Source: Stachybotrys elegans
Lineage: Eukaryota > Ascomycota > Sordariomycetes > Hypocreales > Stachybotryaceae
Assembly: GCA_020746835.1 (NCBI GenBank)
Contig: JAGPNK010000001.1
Coordinates: 434,001-498,000 of the forward strand
Length of the DNA stretch: 64,000 nucleotides
Reading direction: 5' to 3'
This document shows positions 1 through 13,097 of this stretch, one piece after another. The notes beneath the pieces were generated by a model, which had not been told where the DNA came from, did not search any database, and saw nothing but the letters and a program-made list of their open reading frames with translations. Each line of letters starts with the position of its first letter. Within the stretch, counting starts at the first letter, position 1. A program made the translations under genes and the position numbers.

Positions 1-599
1 ATTTAATAAGTTAAATTAAGTTATATATTAGAAGATTATTTAACTAAGTTAGGTAAGTATTAGTTAGGGTAGTACTTTAGTATAAATATCTATAATATTA
101 TTCTATAATACAATATATCTAATAATAAAGTTAATATTATTATATTCTTAGATAAAATAGTAGTCCTTAGTAATATACTTTATATATATTATAATCTTAT
201 TATTCTTTATAATATTAATTACTAGCTTATTATTATAGAATAGAATTAGTTAATATATTATAATTCTAGATATTAATAGTAAATTAGAGAGAGTAGTAAT
301 TGTCTATAATAGATATAATATAGTATATATATATATAATAAACTTAGCTTTATATATTAATTATATAAAAGTATTCTATTATTTTACACTCTAAGTAATT
401 AAATAGTTATTTAATAGTAAAATATATCTAGAGAAGGATTTTAATATATCTAGATTAGAGTTAAAGAATATATTAATATATATAACTAGTTATAGGTTTA
501 TAACTTATCTCTTATATATTACTAATTAATCTAATATTTATCTAATATATTATAATACTTAACTTATATATAATATATATTCTATATTTAGGGTAGTAT

Positions 600-3500
600 T
601 AAATATTAATAATATAGTAGTTAAATATACTAAATCTAGATATATTTCTATAATTAAGAAATTAATAAATCCTATAATCTATTAGTATTTTATAATATTA
701 ATAATATTTTCTAGCTAAAATTAAAAGGGAAATATACCTAGGTCTAGTAGTATTAGTTATTTATTACAATTAGTAAAGCTAAATTATTTAAAGATACATT
801 TAGTATATCTCTATTATATAATAATAATCCTATTCTTAGTATATATTAGTTTAAAGCTAAGTAGATATTTATATTAACCTAAGTCTTTATATTTAAATTT
901 AAATAATAGTAGCTTTTTAAATTTAGTAATAAAACTATTAGTATTAGTAAGGAAAATATTATTAATATATATAATAATTATTAAAAAAGCTTTAATAAAA
1001 ACATATAGATTAAATAATATTTATTAGAAATTATATTTAATTAGCTATAATTAAAAAATACTATACTATTTAAATCTAGACTATTTAAGTCTATATAGTA
1101 TTTAATTAAGTTATAATATAATTTTATTATTACTAGATATTTATTTAATATAGCCTAGTAGATATTTTATATATATAGTATATTATAAATGTCTATTAAG
1201 GTATATAGTTTTAATATCTATTTATTATATATTCTATTTTATTATTATAGTAATATATAAAATAATATATAAACTATTATATTATATAATAGGTAAGTAT
1301 ATATTATTATAGTTTATTCTATAGATTTAAGTAAATTTATAGATAATAAAATATACCTTATATTATGCTAGTATACTATTTATATAGTATTTCTTAGTAA
1401 ATACCTATTATAGGTTAATAAGGATTAATAGATTAATACTATTAATATTCTATTTAGTCTAGATCTCTTTCTCTATTAGTAAGTAAACTTCTAGACTAAT
1501 AGCTTAATACTATTTTTTACTTTCTAATCCTTTTATTACTTAGTTATATATAATAGATATATCTCTATTAAATATAATAATAAAAGCAAAGATATCTTTC
1601 TTATTAAAATTAGTAATATTACCTTTAGTAGTAGTAATTTATAATCTAGTTATTCTAGTCTATATATTTACCCTAAAAGTCAATAATAAAGAGTTTATTA
1701 ATTATATTATAGCTAATTTATTAAAAAAGTTATCCTATATTAAATATTATATTATATAGGTGGTTAATAGAGTATAGAAGTTAGATAGATTATCTAGTTT
1801 AAAGGTATTAGATAATAATAAATAACTATTATCCTATGTATAAGGTATATTATTAGTACTTTAGAATTAGAGTATATTATTATTGCTAATTAATAGTATT
1901 ATAGAGAGCTTATTAATTTTAAGTAATTAAATCTATAGGGTTTCTATTAATCTAATATTAATAATAGTCTTAATCTATACTTAGGTAGATATCTATATTA
2001 GATATAACTTAGTTACAGTTATAATATATCTTTTAGAAAGAAAGTATATCCAATAGATAGATATACTATTATATTTAATAAAATATCCTTTAGTTATATA
2101 GTCCAGTAACTTAGAGCCTGGCTTATAAGCTTTAATAGTAATATATAGGTAGTAGGGTATAAAGAAGAGTTAGTAGTATATAATCAATAGTTTCTATCTA
2201 TGTAGAGCCTCAAAGGGTATTATCTATAGAGGTAAAGACTAATATAATTTAACATTTCACAATTCAATAATATAAAAGATAGCTTTAGCCTATATAAAAA
2301 GCATTTTATTATTATTAATTATTACCTATATATTAGTAATAACTATTTAATTATAATACTTAGATAAACTATTTGCCTTATATTTATATAGTGGCAATAT
2401 ATTATAGATAATACCTTTTTCTTTATAATTAACTATATATCTCTATTAATATATTCTCTACTATTATTAGTAATTAGACATTTAATAGTTATATTAAATT
2501 ATATTTCAATTATAGTAAAGAATTTATTAATTATCTTTATAATATTATTCTTTCTTTATAAAAAACAAATCTAACTAAAGTATATTTTGTCTTTAATAAA
2601 TAAAATAAAGTAATAGAAGCCTTTTAATAATATAATAAAGAATTAGCCAGATAGATTAAAGTATATAATATTAAATATATATTTAGAATACAAGAATAGT
2701 AATATTATTAGCTTCTTATAGATAGATTTAGCTAAATAATAGATCTTACAGTAGAAATCCTTAGATTAGATAGAGATTAACTTACTATCCTTATATAGTT
2801 ATAAAGCATTAAATTATAATAGATTAAAATATCTAAAGGTATTATAGAATTCCTAGTATAATAAGTATATTATATAATATATAAATTCATTAATTAGTAA
2901 ATTAGTTAGGTCTATCTCAAATAGTATTAAGATTATCTATAATTTAGTTAATAATATAGTATCTTAGAAAGAATCCATTATTAGGTCCTAGATAGATTAG
3001 GAACTTATCTAAGATATAAGGGTCTATCTAGATAATCTAATAGATACATTATCAATTACATTATAAATAGAGTTAGTTATATATTTATTATTAAGGGTTT
3101 ATATCTTAAATAAACTATTATTATATTATGCCTAAAGTATATTAAAATCTAATGTATTTTCTTTTTATATAATGTAAATATAGTTACCTTCTACTATTAT
3201 TCTATATTAGTCTTAGATAGTTATTTAACTAAAGAGTTATATTTGACCTAGATAAAGGCTATAAAGAATATTAAAAAGTCTATACTAATATATTAATCTA
3301 TTAAGTAGTTAAGTATATAACTAAATAGTACTAACTTTTTTAATTAGTAAATAGTTACCACTAGCTACTATAATATAGCCAGTATAGGGTTTAATAGTCT
3401 AAAAGTTATTAATATAACTAGTTATATATTATAATATATTTAAATTAAAGATTTATAAATAGTTAGAAAAGGGTTAGATATTTACTACATAGACATTTAT

Positions 3501-4790
3501 ATTAGCAAGGCTATTAGAGAGCTACTTTTTATTAAAGTCTTTTATAATAATTACTTAAAATATAATATTTTCTTTTAAGTCTTTATTTTATACTATATAT
3601 ACCTTAGCCTTTACCTTTTTATTATTAAAAGTAAAGGTATTTTAATCTTTTTCTATTTTATAAGATATAGATAAAATATATATATATATCTAATAAAGGT
3701 GAATTTACATTTATAATACTATATATATTCCTCTTGTCTAGCAGTGGTTAGTGGTTTATTAATAGATTTCTTCTTCTTAATATCTACTATATAGATATAG
3801 TAGGCTAACTAGTTAATACCCTATTATTATTAGTTTTTTAAAACAATATTTAGTATAACTAGTTATATCTTAGTAAACTTAGTAGTATTATAAGCTATTA
3901 GGTTGTTTATAACTAGATTTATTATATCTAGCAAAGTAAATAGAAAGAAAGTGCCTTTAATTTTATTAGATTTAAATAGTGATTTAAAAGCCTTAGATAT
4001 ACTCTATACTAATTAAAGAGATTATCTATATATTTCTATCTATAGATTATAAAATACATTAAGGTAATTTTATAAATTAGATCTATCTTAAAAGTATATT
4101 AAAGCTATAGTTTATAATAGCTAAATTATTAAATTACCTATATTTTAGTTAAACTATTTAGTTAGACTAGTCTATACTTAGTTAGTACTAGTAGTTTCTA
4201 TAATAATCATTATTAAATTAGAGTATATAGAAAAGAGTATTATTACCTAGGCCTTAATATTAAGTTTATTCTATATATTGCTATTAATAGTAATAGCTTA
4301 TTTCTTTATTTTATTAATAATTATCTAGATTTTTAAAAACTTTAAGATAAATATTTAGGCTAAATACTATTTTAGAAAGTTCTTGCTCTATAGTTTTAGA
4401 TAAAGTAATATTAATAAATTAAGCTTAATTCTATCTATATTAGTAAATATAATAAATAATATAACTAATAAGTTATATTAGTCTAAAGTTATATTATTAA
4501 TTAAGTATAATAGGTTTGTTAATCTTTAGTTTAAGAGTTAGGAGTAGATATATTACTATTCTTTTAATTCTAAAGATTTATTATTAAAAAAGTAATATAT
4601 ATTATTAAGTATTAGAAGGTTCTATAAGTAATAAAGGGAAGTTTTATTATAGTAAGTCTAATATTAGTAGGTCTATTCTAAGTCTAGGAAAATAGCTATC
4701 TTATATTAAAAATTTATATTAGAAGCTTATATTATAGAGTATTATTATAATAGTGGTTAAGAATATATAGTTAGTTATATAAAAACAAAA
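600..4790 (-). pseudogene. Ty1/copia-like retrotransposon polyprotein, RIP-destroyed
   Basis: Reading the complementary strand with RIP stops tolerated, 2,226 down to about 1,998 gives recognisable copia integrase C-terminal text. PFEALH (about 2,222-2,205) matches the family's PFEAWHGRKP block. It is followed by PGSKL (2,122-2,111), then KGYF and VTVTK-like text, which is the place of the family's KGxFVGY and VxxSRDVxF blocks. At about 2,330-2,300 the word MLF fits the region after the integrase catalytic core. The integrase sits in the middle, so gag should lie toward 4.7 kb and reverse transcriptase/RNase H toward the left edge. I did not find clear reverse transcriptase motifs, and the outer limits are estimates. 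Every frame is riddled with TAA/TAG, so nothing here is translated. Confidence 0.7.
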
Positions 4791-5080
4791 TTAATATCTC
4801 TAGATATATGATATTTGATTTTGTTATGATTACAATCCTAATGTATTTTGAATGAAATATAGCAGGCCAGAAGCTTATAACCTGTTAAACTATAGGTCTA
4901 ATAGAATAGCTTAATTAAAGGTTAAAGGTCTAAGCTAGCTAGTCTATAGGGTTAGATATATATCTGACTAATAAGCTAATAAAACCAATAAGCTAATAAG
5001 CGCTAGCTTATGTTATATGGCATGATATATCTGACATACAATATATGACACATACAGGTCATTACAATACATATAACTAT
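4760..5080 (-). repeat. possible LTR / non-coding leader of the copia-like remnant
   Basis: This stretch is less A+T-rich than its surroundings (gatatatctgacatac, caggccagaagc) and carries no protein-like text. It lies just upstream (minus strand) of the copia-like remnant, where a 5' LTR plus leader would be, and just before the plus-strand gypsy remnant. I could not find a partner LTR near the left edge, so it is an inference from position and composition. It may also be a separate small insertion. Confidence 0.35.
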
Positions 5081-5279
5081 TATAAATGTTTTTAAAATAG
5101 TATATTTACTATTATAAAGAATTAAGGAATATAATAATAGTATAGATAATAGTAAATGAATATTATATTACTAAGTACTAGATAATATTAGGGATAATTT
5201 TATTTAATATATATATAAATTGTCTATATATAGATACTAGGGAGTTATAAAAACCCTAGAATAGATAAAATAAAACTAT

Positions 5280-6450
5280 AAGTTTTCTAATATAAAGAAA
5301 TATATTAAATATATTATTATATAATATAATATCTATAATAAGGCTAAGTTATAATAATATAAGCTTTATAGAGAATTATAACTTTTTTAAATACTACTCT
5401 AACTATAGAAGTTAATATCTATAGATTTTATTATTAAACTATTAATATTATAAGACCCTATAATAGAATATACTTATAATAGTAATCTAGTTATTATTAA
5501 TAGACTTATAAAGTTCTATCTTTATATTTCTTATAATAAATTAATAGATATAAAGGAATTTTTATATATCTTTTTATAATATATTATTACTATCTATAGA
5601 TTACTACCAGATATTATTATAGATAGAGGAATGCTATTTTTTTTATAGTTTTAGTAACACCTTATAGTATAAATTAGTTTAAACTATAAGCTTAGTATAG
5701 TATAGAGACTATAAATAAATAAATAGATTAAATATATAAACTAGATACTTAAAGTATATCTATAATACTATATTAACTATAAGCAAAATAATTAAATAGA
5801 GAAATTATTTATAGTATAACTTATATATAATATATTAGTTAATAAGACTACTAAGCCTACCCTAGTTTATATAAACTTTAGATTTATATTTAATACCTAT
5901 TAAGAATATAGAGAAGGACCTTTAGTATCTAAAGTAATACTTAAGTAACTTAAAGAATCTATATAAATAGCTTTAAATAAAAATTCTCTTTATATAAGAA
6001 TAAATAAAGGAATACTATAATAAAAATAATTAAAGGGATTAACCTTCTAGAAGGGAACTATAGTTTATTTTACTATAAAAAATATTAATACTAAATAACT
6101 AAATAAAAACTTAATTATTACTATATTAAACTATTTTTAGTTAAGAAATATATCTTTAATAATAACTATAAATTTAATTTACTAGATAAAGTATAGCTAT
6201 ATTTAATCTTTTATATTTTACTATTAGAACCTAAAGAAGGAACTATTTATATTAGAAAGGTATATATTAATAAAGCTACCCTAGAGTAAGAATAGAAAAT
6301 TAAAAAGATTCTTAACTATAAAAAGAATATAAAGATAGAGAATTAGTGGAAATATCTTATTAAGTAGAAAAACTATAATAAGTTAGAAAATATATAGAAA
6401 CTACCTAAATATCTATTCTATATCTAGAAGGAGATCTAATAGTACTATTA
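5280..6450 (+). pseudogene. Ty3/gypsy (chromovirus-type) integrase and chromodomain, RIP-destroyed
   Basis: Plus-strand reading with stops tolerated gives the order of a gypsy integrase. A stretch at about 5,380-5,470 aligns with the 'LLQPLPIPxxPWxxISMDFI' block. The segment 5,600-5,640 reads LLPDIIIDRG, the degraded SDRG core motif, and is followed by the place of the family's STAYHPQTDGQTER block. About 5,840-5,920 matches the 'AEFAYNNS...' segment. About 6,180-6,270 matches 'YxLxLP...HPVFHVSLLEP'. Next comes a C-terminal chromodomain: E-KIKKILNYKK then KYLIK-KNY at about 6,285-6,375, the place of KYLVKWKGY. Chromodomains at this position mark chromoviruses, which are common in fungi. Upstream reverse transcriptase was not recognised, so the copy is partial or too damaged to read. 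Confidence 0.75.
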
Positions 6451-7420
6451 GTAGGTAGGGAAGCCTACTCTCTAATACTAAAGATAGATAACTAGTCTAA
6501 TAAATCAGTATATACTAAAGAATTAATCTTCTCTATAGCCAAAGACTTATTCTCTACTAGATACTTATTATTTACTTTCTTATAAGTGAAAAGCTACTTA
6601 CTAGCTTAATATAAATAGTAGTATTACTACCTAACCCTAGATAGTTTTACTATTATAGCCTCTACCTTATACTTTACTATATCCTTAGTATATTAAAGTT
6701 TCTTTTATATTCTAATATTATAGAATACTAAAATAAAAGGTTAGTAATAGAGAAAAGAAAAAGGTTTAAAGGTCTATATATTAAGAAACTACTAAGATAC
6801 TATTATAGTATATCTTTATCTAGGTATAAATAGAGTAGTAATTTAAGCTAGCTACCTTAATATAAGGCTTGTTTAGGTATAGATAATAACTATATACTAT
6901 ATTTATAAAAGGATTATAAAGTTTAATATATATAGTATAAGTAGTAGTAGAAGAAGTTTTAAGATAAGGTTAGGAATTCTTTATAATATAATATAATATA
7001 GTTATATAATAATAAAAGGATTGAGTTTAGAATAAACTTATAGAAGAAGAGATATAATATTATAATTTACCTTGGTTAAAGGTTATATAGGGATATATAT
7101 AACTACTTTTAGACTACTATTCTATTTCCCTAAGTAGTCTAGAACTAATAGATAGAGTCAGTAGTTCTAGAACTGCTAGAATAACTAATAGAAATAGTCC
7201 TTATAATATATAGATAGAAGAATTGTATAGAATATATCTAGCTAGAAGTCTATTAGCTATTAATATATTTTAATTACCTTAACTATTATATATATTAAGT
7301 ATTTAACTATTATTAGATATAATATATACTTAATAGTATAGTATGCCCTAACTGGTCTACTTATAACTAACCCTAATACAATTGGACTTAGTAATAGTTA
7401 GGAACCTAACTGTTATACTT
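6451..7420. other. A+T-rich stretch, unassigned
   Basis: No gene is visible. It follows the chromodomain remnant on the plus strand and may be the 3' untranslated end and LTR of that element, but no second LTR was found. The segment 7,130-7,200 (agtctagaactaatagatag, then agtagttctagaactgc) is a little richer in G+C and contains small inverted words around tagttctaga. Confidence 0.4.
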
Positions 7421-7858
7421 TAGGAGCCCTAATAGAATTAGCTTGGTTTTTTAGTTAGGGTTTTTAGTTAGTTTTTTAGATTAGTTTTTAAATTAATTAT
7501 CTTACTACCTTCTTACTAAATTAAATACTTAATACCTTTTATAATATAAAGTTTAATTAAATATTAATACTATAATAGAGAGAAGTAATATATTAGAAGC
7601 TATAGTTATATATAGAAGTATATAATACATTAGAAGCTATAGTTATATATAGAAGTATATAATACATTAGAAGCTATAGTTATATATAGAAGTATATACT
7701 ATAAAGAAGCACATAATATAAAGGAGCTATAGAGAAAGTATAAAATATAGGGAACCTACTTAGTTAGTAATAGTATATAGAAATAGATCTAGAATAAGCT
7801 AGAAAAGATAGTATTAAAAAAAAACAGTATAAGCCTTTTAAACCTTATACTTAAGAGA
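7421..7858 (-). repeat. F1 repeat, A-end half
   Basis: Begins taggagccctaatagaattag and ends agccttttaaaccttatact, which is the reverse complement of the F1 A-end. The B half is missing here. The segment at 7,859-8,146 holds the middle of the element in the same orientation, so this copy is rearranged. Confidence 0.8.
7592..7702. repeat. three tandem 37-base units inside F1
   Basis: The unit begins attagaagctatagttata; copies start at 7,592, 7,629 and 7,666, giving a period of 37. The first two are practically identical although the surroundings are heavily mutated, so the duplication is younger than most of the RIP damage or was RIPped in step. Other F1 copies carry one or two of the units at this place, so copy number varies. 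Confidence 0.9.
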
Positions 7859-8146
7859 GGCCTATAGTTATATAAAGCCCTTAAGTTTCTAGTTTAAGAG
7901 AGAAGAGTTCCTTATTTATATCTAAGACTATTCTCTTAACTTAATAATAAAATAAATAATAATTTATAAACTATAGTGAAGAGATAAATTCTCTTTACTA
8001 AAGCTACTTTAGTTACTATAATAGCGCTAGTTACTATCTTTATTTATATCTTTAATAATATTATTATTAAGGTAAGTCTTTTTAAACAGTTTAATAATAG
8101 TATTACTAAGAATTAAGAATATAATAGAATAATTTCTATATATTGT
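7859..8146 (-). repeat. F1 repeat, middle fragment
   Basis: Contains tataaagcccttaagtttct and the segment about ttattattaaggtaagt seen in the middle of the other minus-oriented F1 copies. Both ends are missing. Confidence 0.7.
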
Positions 8147-8755
8147 GTGTATAATGAGGAAAAGAGTGTATAGTATAGGGTATAAGCAGTAGAGAGTAAA
8201 TAAACAGTAGAGATAGTGCCTAGTGCCCCGGCAACTAATGTAATATTGTGTTTATATAGTAATTTTAATAAGGAATTATACTTAAAGCCTAAAAAAGGAA
8301 TAAAAGAAAGAGTAAGAGGCTAGAGAGAAGGCTAGAGATAGAGGCTAATTATATTAGTAATAGAAGCAAATAGATAGGGCTCTAATATAAGGCTTACCTT
8401 AGGAGCCTTAGCTTGGTTTTTTAGTTAGGGTTTTTAGTTGGTTTTTTAGGTTGGTTTTTAAATTAATTACTCTTACTATCTTTAAATTATATATTTAATG
8501 TCTCTATAATAGAATATTTAATTAAATGCTAATGCTATTATAGAGAGAATAGATAAGTAATATATTAGAAGCTATATTTATATATAGAAGTATATAATGC
8601 AAAGGAGCCATAGGGAAAGCTAGGCGCTAGTTATATAATATAGGGAACCTATTTAGTTAGTAATAGTATATAAGAATAGATCTAAGGTAAGCTAGAAAGA
8701 ATAATATAAAAAAAACAGTATAAGCCTTTTAAACTTTATACTTAAGAGAGCTTAA
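8147..8755 (-). repeat. F1 repeat, internally deleted copy
   Basis: Starts at the B end (ataatgaggaaaagagtgta) and finishes at the A end (gccttttaaactttatactt), but is only about 0.6 kb long because the middle third is absent. It preserves agtgcctagtgccccggcaa, a less RIPped version of the B-proximal segment. Confidence 0.8.
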
Positions 8756-8803
8756 AGTATTTATAAGTACTTATAAACTCTAAAGTAATAAAGATTTATA
8801 ATA

Positions 8804-10220
8804 TAATAAGGAAAAGAGTATATAGTATAGAGTATAAATAGTAAAGGGTAAATAAATAGTAGAGATAGTATTTAATAGTTTAGTAACTAATATAGTTATA
8901 AATTATAAAGAATAATAATAATAAGGCTATTATTAGGCTGCCTTTATATATAGAGTAACTAACTAGTTAAGTAACTAAGCTATAGGTAGCTATAAGTACT
9001 ATTATAAGCTATATATATATAAATATATAATGTAATGGAATATTAGGCTAGCCTTATATATATATATATATAGAGGGTCAAGGTAGGATTAGATAGAAAG
9101 CTCTAACTAACTATAACTATATAAGGTTACTAGTGTTTAGTTAGGAAGCATTAGTTAATTTATTAAATAAGGTTATACTATAGAAGCCTTATTATAACTA
9201 TAATTATAATTTATATTTAGATAGAGAGTGCTATAATATTAATAGAAAGCTTCAAATTAAAAAAGCTATTACTTTAGGCTATTAATAAAGCTATTAAAAA
9301 GCTTAATTTACTTTATTTCTAGCTATATAAAGCTTTTAAGCCTCTAGCTTAAAAGAGCTAAATTTATTATTTATGTTTTACTATCTACTTATATTAGTTA
9401 AAATATAAGTAAATAATATCTATATCTATAATAATATAGCTATATTAAAGGGATTAAATCCCTTTATTACTCTAATAGCTATAGTAGCCTTAGCTATTAT
9501 TACTATTAATATTAGTAAAGTTATTTATAAGTTAAGTTACTCTAAGGGATTTAATAAGAATATTATTAATAGTCTAGAAATAGAATACTTTTTACTATCT
9601 TGCTTCTTTAGCTAATTTAGAGCTAGAATATAAAAAGTAAAAGAGTAAATAAACTAAAAAAAGCTAGCTTTTTAATAATAAGCCCTTTAGGTAGAAAGTT
9701 AATTTTATAAATAGATTATAGGGAACTCTAGTATAAATAGATATATAGCTTGCTTTAGAAGCCCTAATGGAATTAGTTTGGTTTTTTAATATAGGGTTTT
9801 AATTAGGTTTTTTATTTAGTTATTAAATTAATTACTTTTATTACCTTTAAATTATATACCTAATGCCTCTATAATATAATATTATAGAAAGAATAGATAA
9901 TAGTAGCTAAAGTATAAGTAATATATTAAAAGCCATAGGTATATATAAAGGTATATACTATAAAGAAGCTATAGCTATATAAAAAGGCATAGAATATAAA
10001 GGAAATATAAAAGAAGCTAGATATTAGTTATATAATATAGAGATTCTACTTAGTTACTAATAAAGTATAAAAATAAATCTAGAGTAAGCTAGAAAAAATA
10101 GTAAAAAATATAGAGATTCTACTTAGTTACTAATAAAGTATAAAAATAAATCTAGAGTAAGCTAGAAAAAATAGTAAAAAATAAATAGTATAAGCCTTTT
10201 AAACCTTATATATAGAAGGG
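8804..10220 (-). repeat. F1 repeat, near full length
   Basis: B end ataataaggaaaagagtata at the left, A end ataagccttttaaaccttat at the right, about 1.42 kb. It includes the family landmarks in order: the ggctaac/ggctaagt segment, tatagctatataaagc (here degraded), the cttggttttttag segment and the A-end T-run. No coding frame on either strand. Confidence 0.85.
10038..10183. repeat. two tandem 73-base units inside F1
   Basis: The segment starting tagagattctacttagttac at 10,038 is repeated from 10,111 with essentially no differences. A local duplication near the A end of the enclosing copy that postdates its RIP mutations. Confidence 0.9.
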
Positions 10221-10256
10221 AAGGTTTATAATATAAAACTTTATAATAATTATATT

Positions 10257-13043
10257 TTCCCTTCTAACTATAAAGTTTAAAAAGCTTATTCTATTTCTTT
10301 TTTACTATCTTTTCTAGCTCACTCTAAACCTATTTTTATACTTTATTACTAACTAAGTAGATTCTCTATATTGAATATTATCTCTATAGCTCCTTTATAT
10401 TATATATCTTCTTATATAGCTATAGCTTCTTTATAGTATATACTTCTATATTTAACTATAGCTTCTAATATATTATATAGTACCTTCTATACATAACTAT
10501 AGCTTTTAATATATTACTTATACTTTAGCTACTATAGTCTATTTATAGCTCTTTATAATAGTATTAGCATTTAATTAAATATTATATTATAGAGATATTA
10601 TATATATAATTTAAAGATAGTGAAAGTAATTAATTTAATAACTAAACTAAAAAACTAATTAAAAACTTATAATAAGGAAAAGAGTATATAATATAGAGTA
10701 TAAATAGTAAAAAGTAAATAAATAGTAAAGATAGTACCTAGTGCTCTAATAACTAATATAGTTATAAATAGTAAAGAAAAATAATAATAAGGCTATTATT
10801 AGACTGCCCTTATATATAGAGTAGCTAACTAACTAAGTGGCTAAGCTATAAATAGCTATAACTTTATTATAAGCCACACTAAGCTTATATATAGGTATAT
10901 AATATAATAGAATGTTAAGCTAGCATGTATATATATAGAAGGTTATAGCAGGGTCAGTGTCTGGCTAGAAAGCTTTAGTTAACTTATTAAATAAGATTAT
11001 ACTATAGAAGCCTTACTATAACCTATACCTAGATAGAGAGTACCACTGGCTATAACTATAAGGTTATAATACTAATAGAAAGCTTTAATTAATAACACTA
11101 GAAAAGCCTATAACTATAACTATATAAGATTATCATTGCTTTAGGCTATTAATAGAGCAGTTTATAGCTATATAAAGCCCTTAAGCCCTAGCTTAAAAGA
11201 GAGGAATTTCTTATTTATATTCTATACTCTATTTATACTTATATTCTATAAAATAAGTAATAGTTTATAAACTATAATAGAGAGATAAAATCCCTTTATT
11301 AAAGCTACTATAATAGCTCTAGTAGCTCTAGCTACTATTTCTATTTATATCTTTAATAATATTATTATTAAGGTAAGTTCTTTTAAGTAGTCTAATAATA
11401 GTATTGTTTAAAAGTCTAGAAATAGAATAACTTCTATATACTGCCTTTATATAGTAATTCTAATAAAGAATTATATTTAAAGCCTAGAAAAAGAGATAAA
11501 GAGTAAGAGACTATAGAGAAGGCTAGAGATAGAGACTAATTATATTAGTAGTAGAAGTAAATAGATAGAGCCCTAGTATAATTAGCTTGGTTTTATAGTT
11601 AGGGTTTTTAATTAGTTTTTTAGATTAGTTTTTAAATTAATTACTCTTATTACCTTTAAATTATATGCCTAATGCCTCTATAATATAATATTATAGAGAG
11701 CTATTAAGCAATATATTAAAAGCTATAGTTATATATAGAAGGCTATAAAGAAGTATATAATATAAAGAAGCCATAGGGAAAGCTAAGCACTAGTCTTAAA
11801 TAAGGTTATTACCTAAAGCATTAAGGAAGCACTAGATATATATACTATATAATATAGGGAACTTACTTAGTTAGCAATAGTATATAGAAATGGGTCTAGG
11901 GTAAGCTAGAAAAGATAGTAGAAAAAAAACAGTATAAGCCTTTTAAACATTATACTTAGGAGGGATTAAAAAGTTATATTAAAAAGCCAAGCCAATTATA
12001 CTAGGGCTTTATAATTATAATTTATTTATAAAATTAACTTTCTAACTAAAGGGCTTATTATTAAAGAGCTAGCTTTTCTTAGCTTATTTACTTTTCTACT
12101 TTTTATATTCTAGCTCTAAATTAGCTAAAGAAGGAAAATAATAAAAATTATTCTATTATATTCTAGACTATTAGTAATACTATTATTAAAACTCTTAGAA
12201 TAACTTACTTTATAAATAACTTTATTATAAGGAAATGAGTATGTAGTATAGGGTATAGATAATAAAGAGTAAATAAATAGTAGAGGTAGTACTTAGTGCC
12301 CCGGTAACTAATGCAGTTATACAAATAACTTTATTAATATTAATAGTAATAATAGCTAAGGCTACTATAGCTATTAAAGTAGCTATATTATTATAAGTAT
12401 AGATATTATTTACTTATATTTTAATCTTAATTAGTTATAAAGTATAAGTAAATAGTAGAATATAAATAATAAATTTATCTCTTTTAAGCTAGAGACTTAA
12501 GGGCTTTATATAGCTATAGGCATTAAGCTTTTTAGTAGCTTTATTAATAGCCTAAAGTAATATTATAGGCTTTTCTAGCTTAATTAAAGCTTTCTATTAG
12601 TATTATAGTGCTCTCTATCTAGGCATAGGTTATAATAAGGCTTCTATAGTATAACCTTATTTAGTTAGTTAGTATTTATTTAATAAATTAACTAAAGCTT
12701 TCTAGCTAGATATTAATAACCTTATATAGCTATAGTTAGTTAGAGTCTTTTATTTAGTTTAATTCTACTCTAACCCTCTCTTAATATTCTATTATATTAT
12801 ATACCTATATATAAACTCAATATAGTTTATAATAAAGTTATAGCTATTTATAAATTAACTACTTAGCTAGTTAGCTACTTAGCTAGTTAGCTATTTTATA
12901 TAAATAGTTTAATAATAGCTTTATTATTATTTCTTATTATTATTTATAACTATATTAGTTATTAAAGTACTAAATACTATCTTTAGTATTTATTTACTTT
13001 ATACTATTTATACTCTATATTATATACTCTTTTCCTTATTATA
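10257..13043 (+). repeat. F1 repeat (plus), split by a nested F1 copy
   Basis: The A end is at 10,257 (cccttctaactataaagttt). The copy is interrupted at about 10,670, resumes at 11,965 with the expected next sequence (aaaaagccaagccaattata), and reaches the B end tactcttttccttattata at 13,043. Joining the two parts gives one nearly full-length element of about 1.48 kb. Confidence 0.85.
10671..11964 (-). repeat. F1 repeat nested in another F1, flanked by a target duplication
   Basis: A complete minus-oriented copy of about 1.29 kb: ataaggaaaagagtatataa at the B end, cattatacttaggaggg at the A end. The flanks are attaaaaacttata on the left (10,657-10,670) and attaaaaagttata on the right (11,965-11,978), 14 bases with one difference. 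This is a target-site duplication and fixes the ends of the mobile unit. Confidence 0.88.
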
Positions 13044-13097
13044 ATTATATCTCTTTATATAAAGCTATTTTAGTTTTAGTATTATTAAATAACTATA
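13044..13097. other. short unassigned A+T-rich spacer
   Basis: Fifty-odd bases between the B ends of two oppositely oriented F1 copies; nothing recognisable. Confidence 0.5.
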
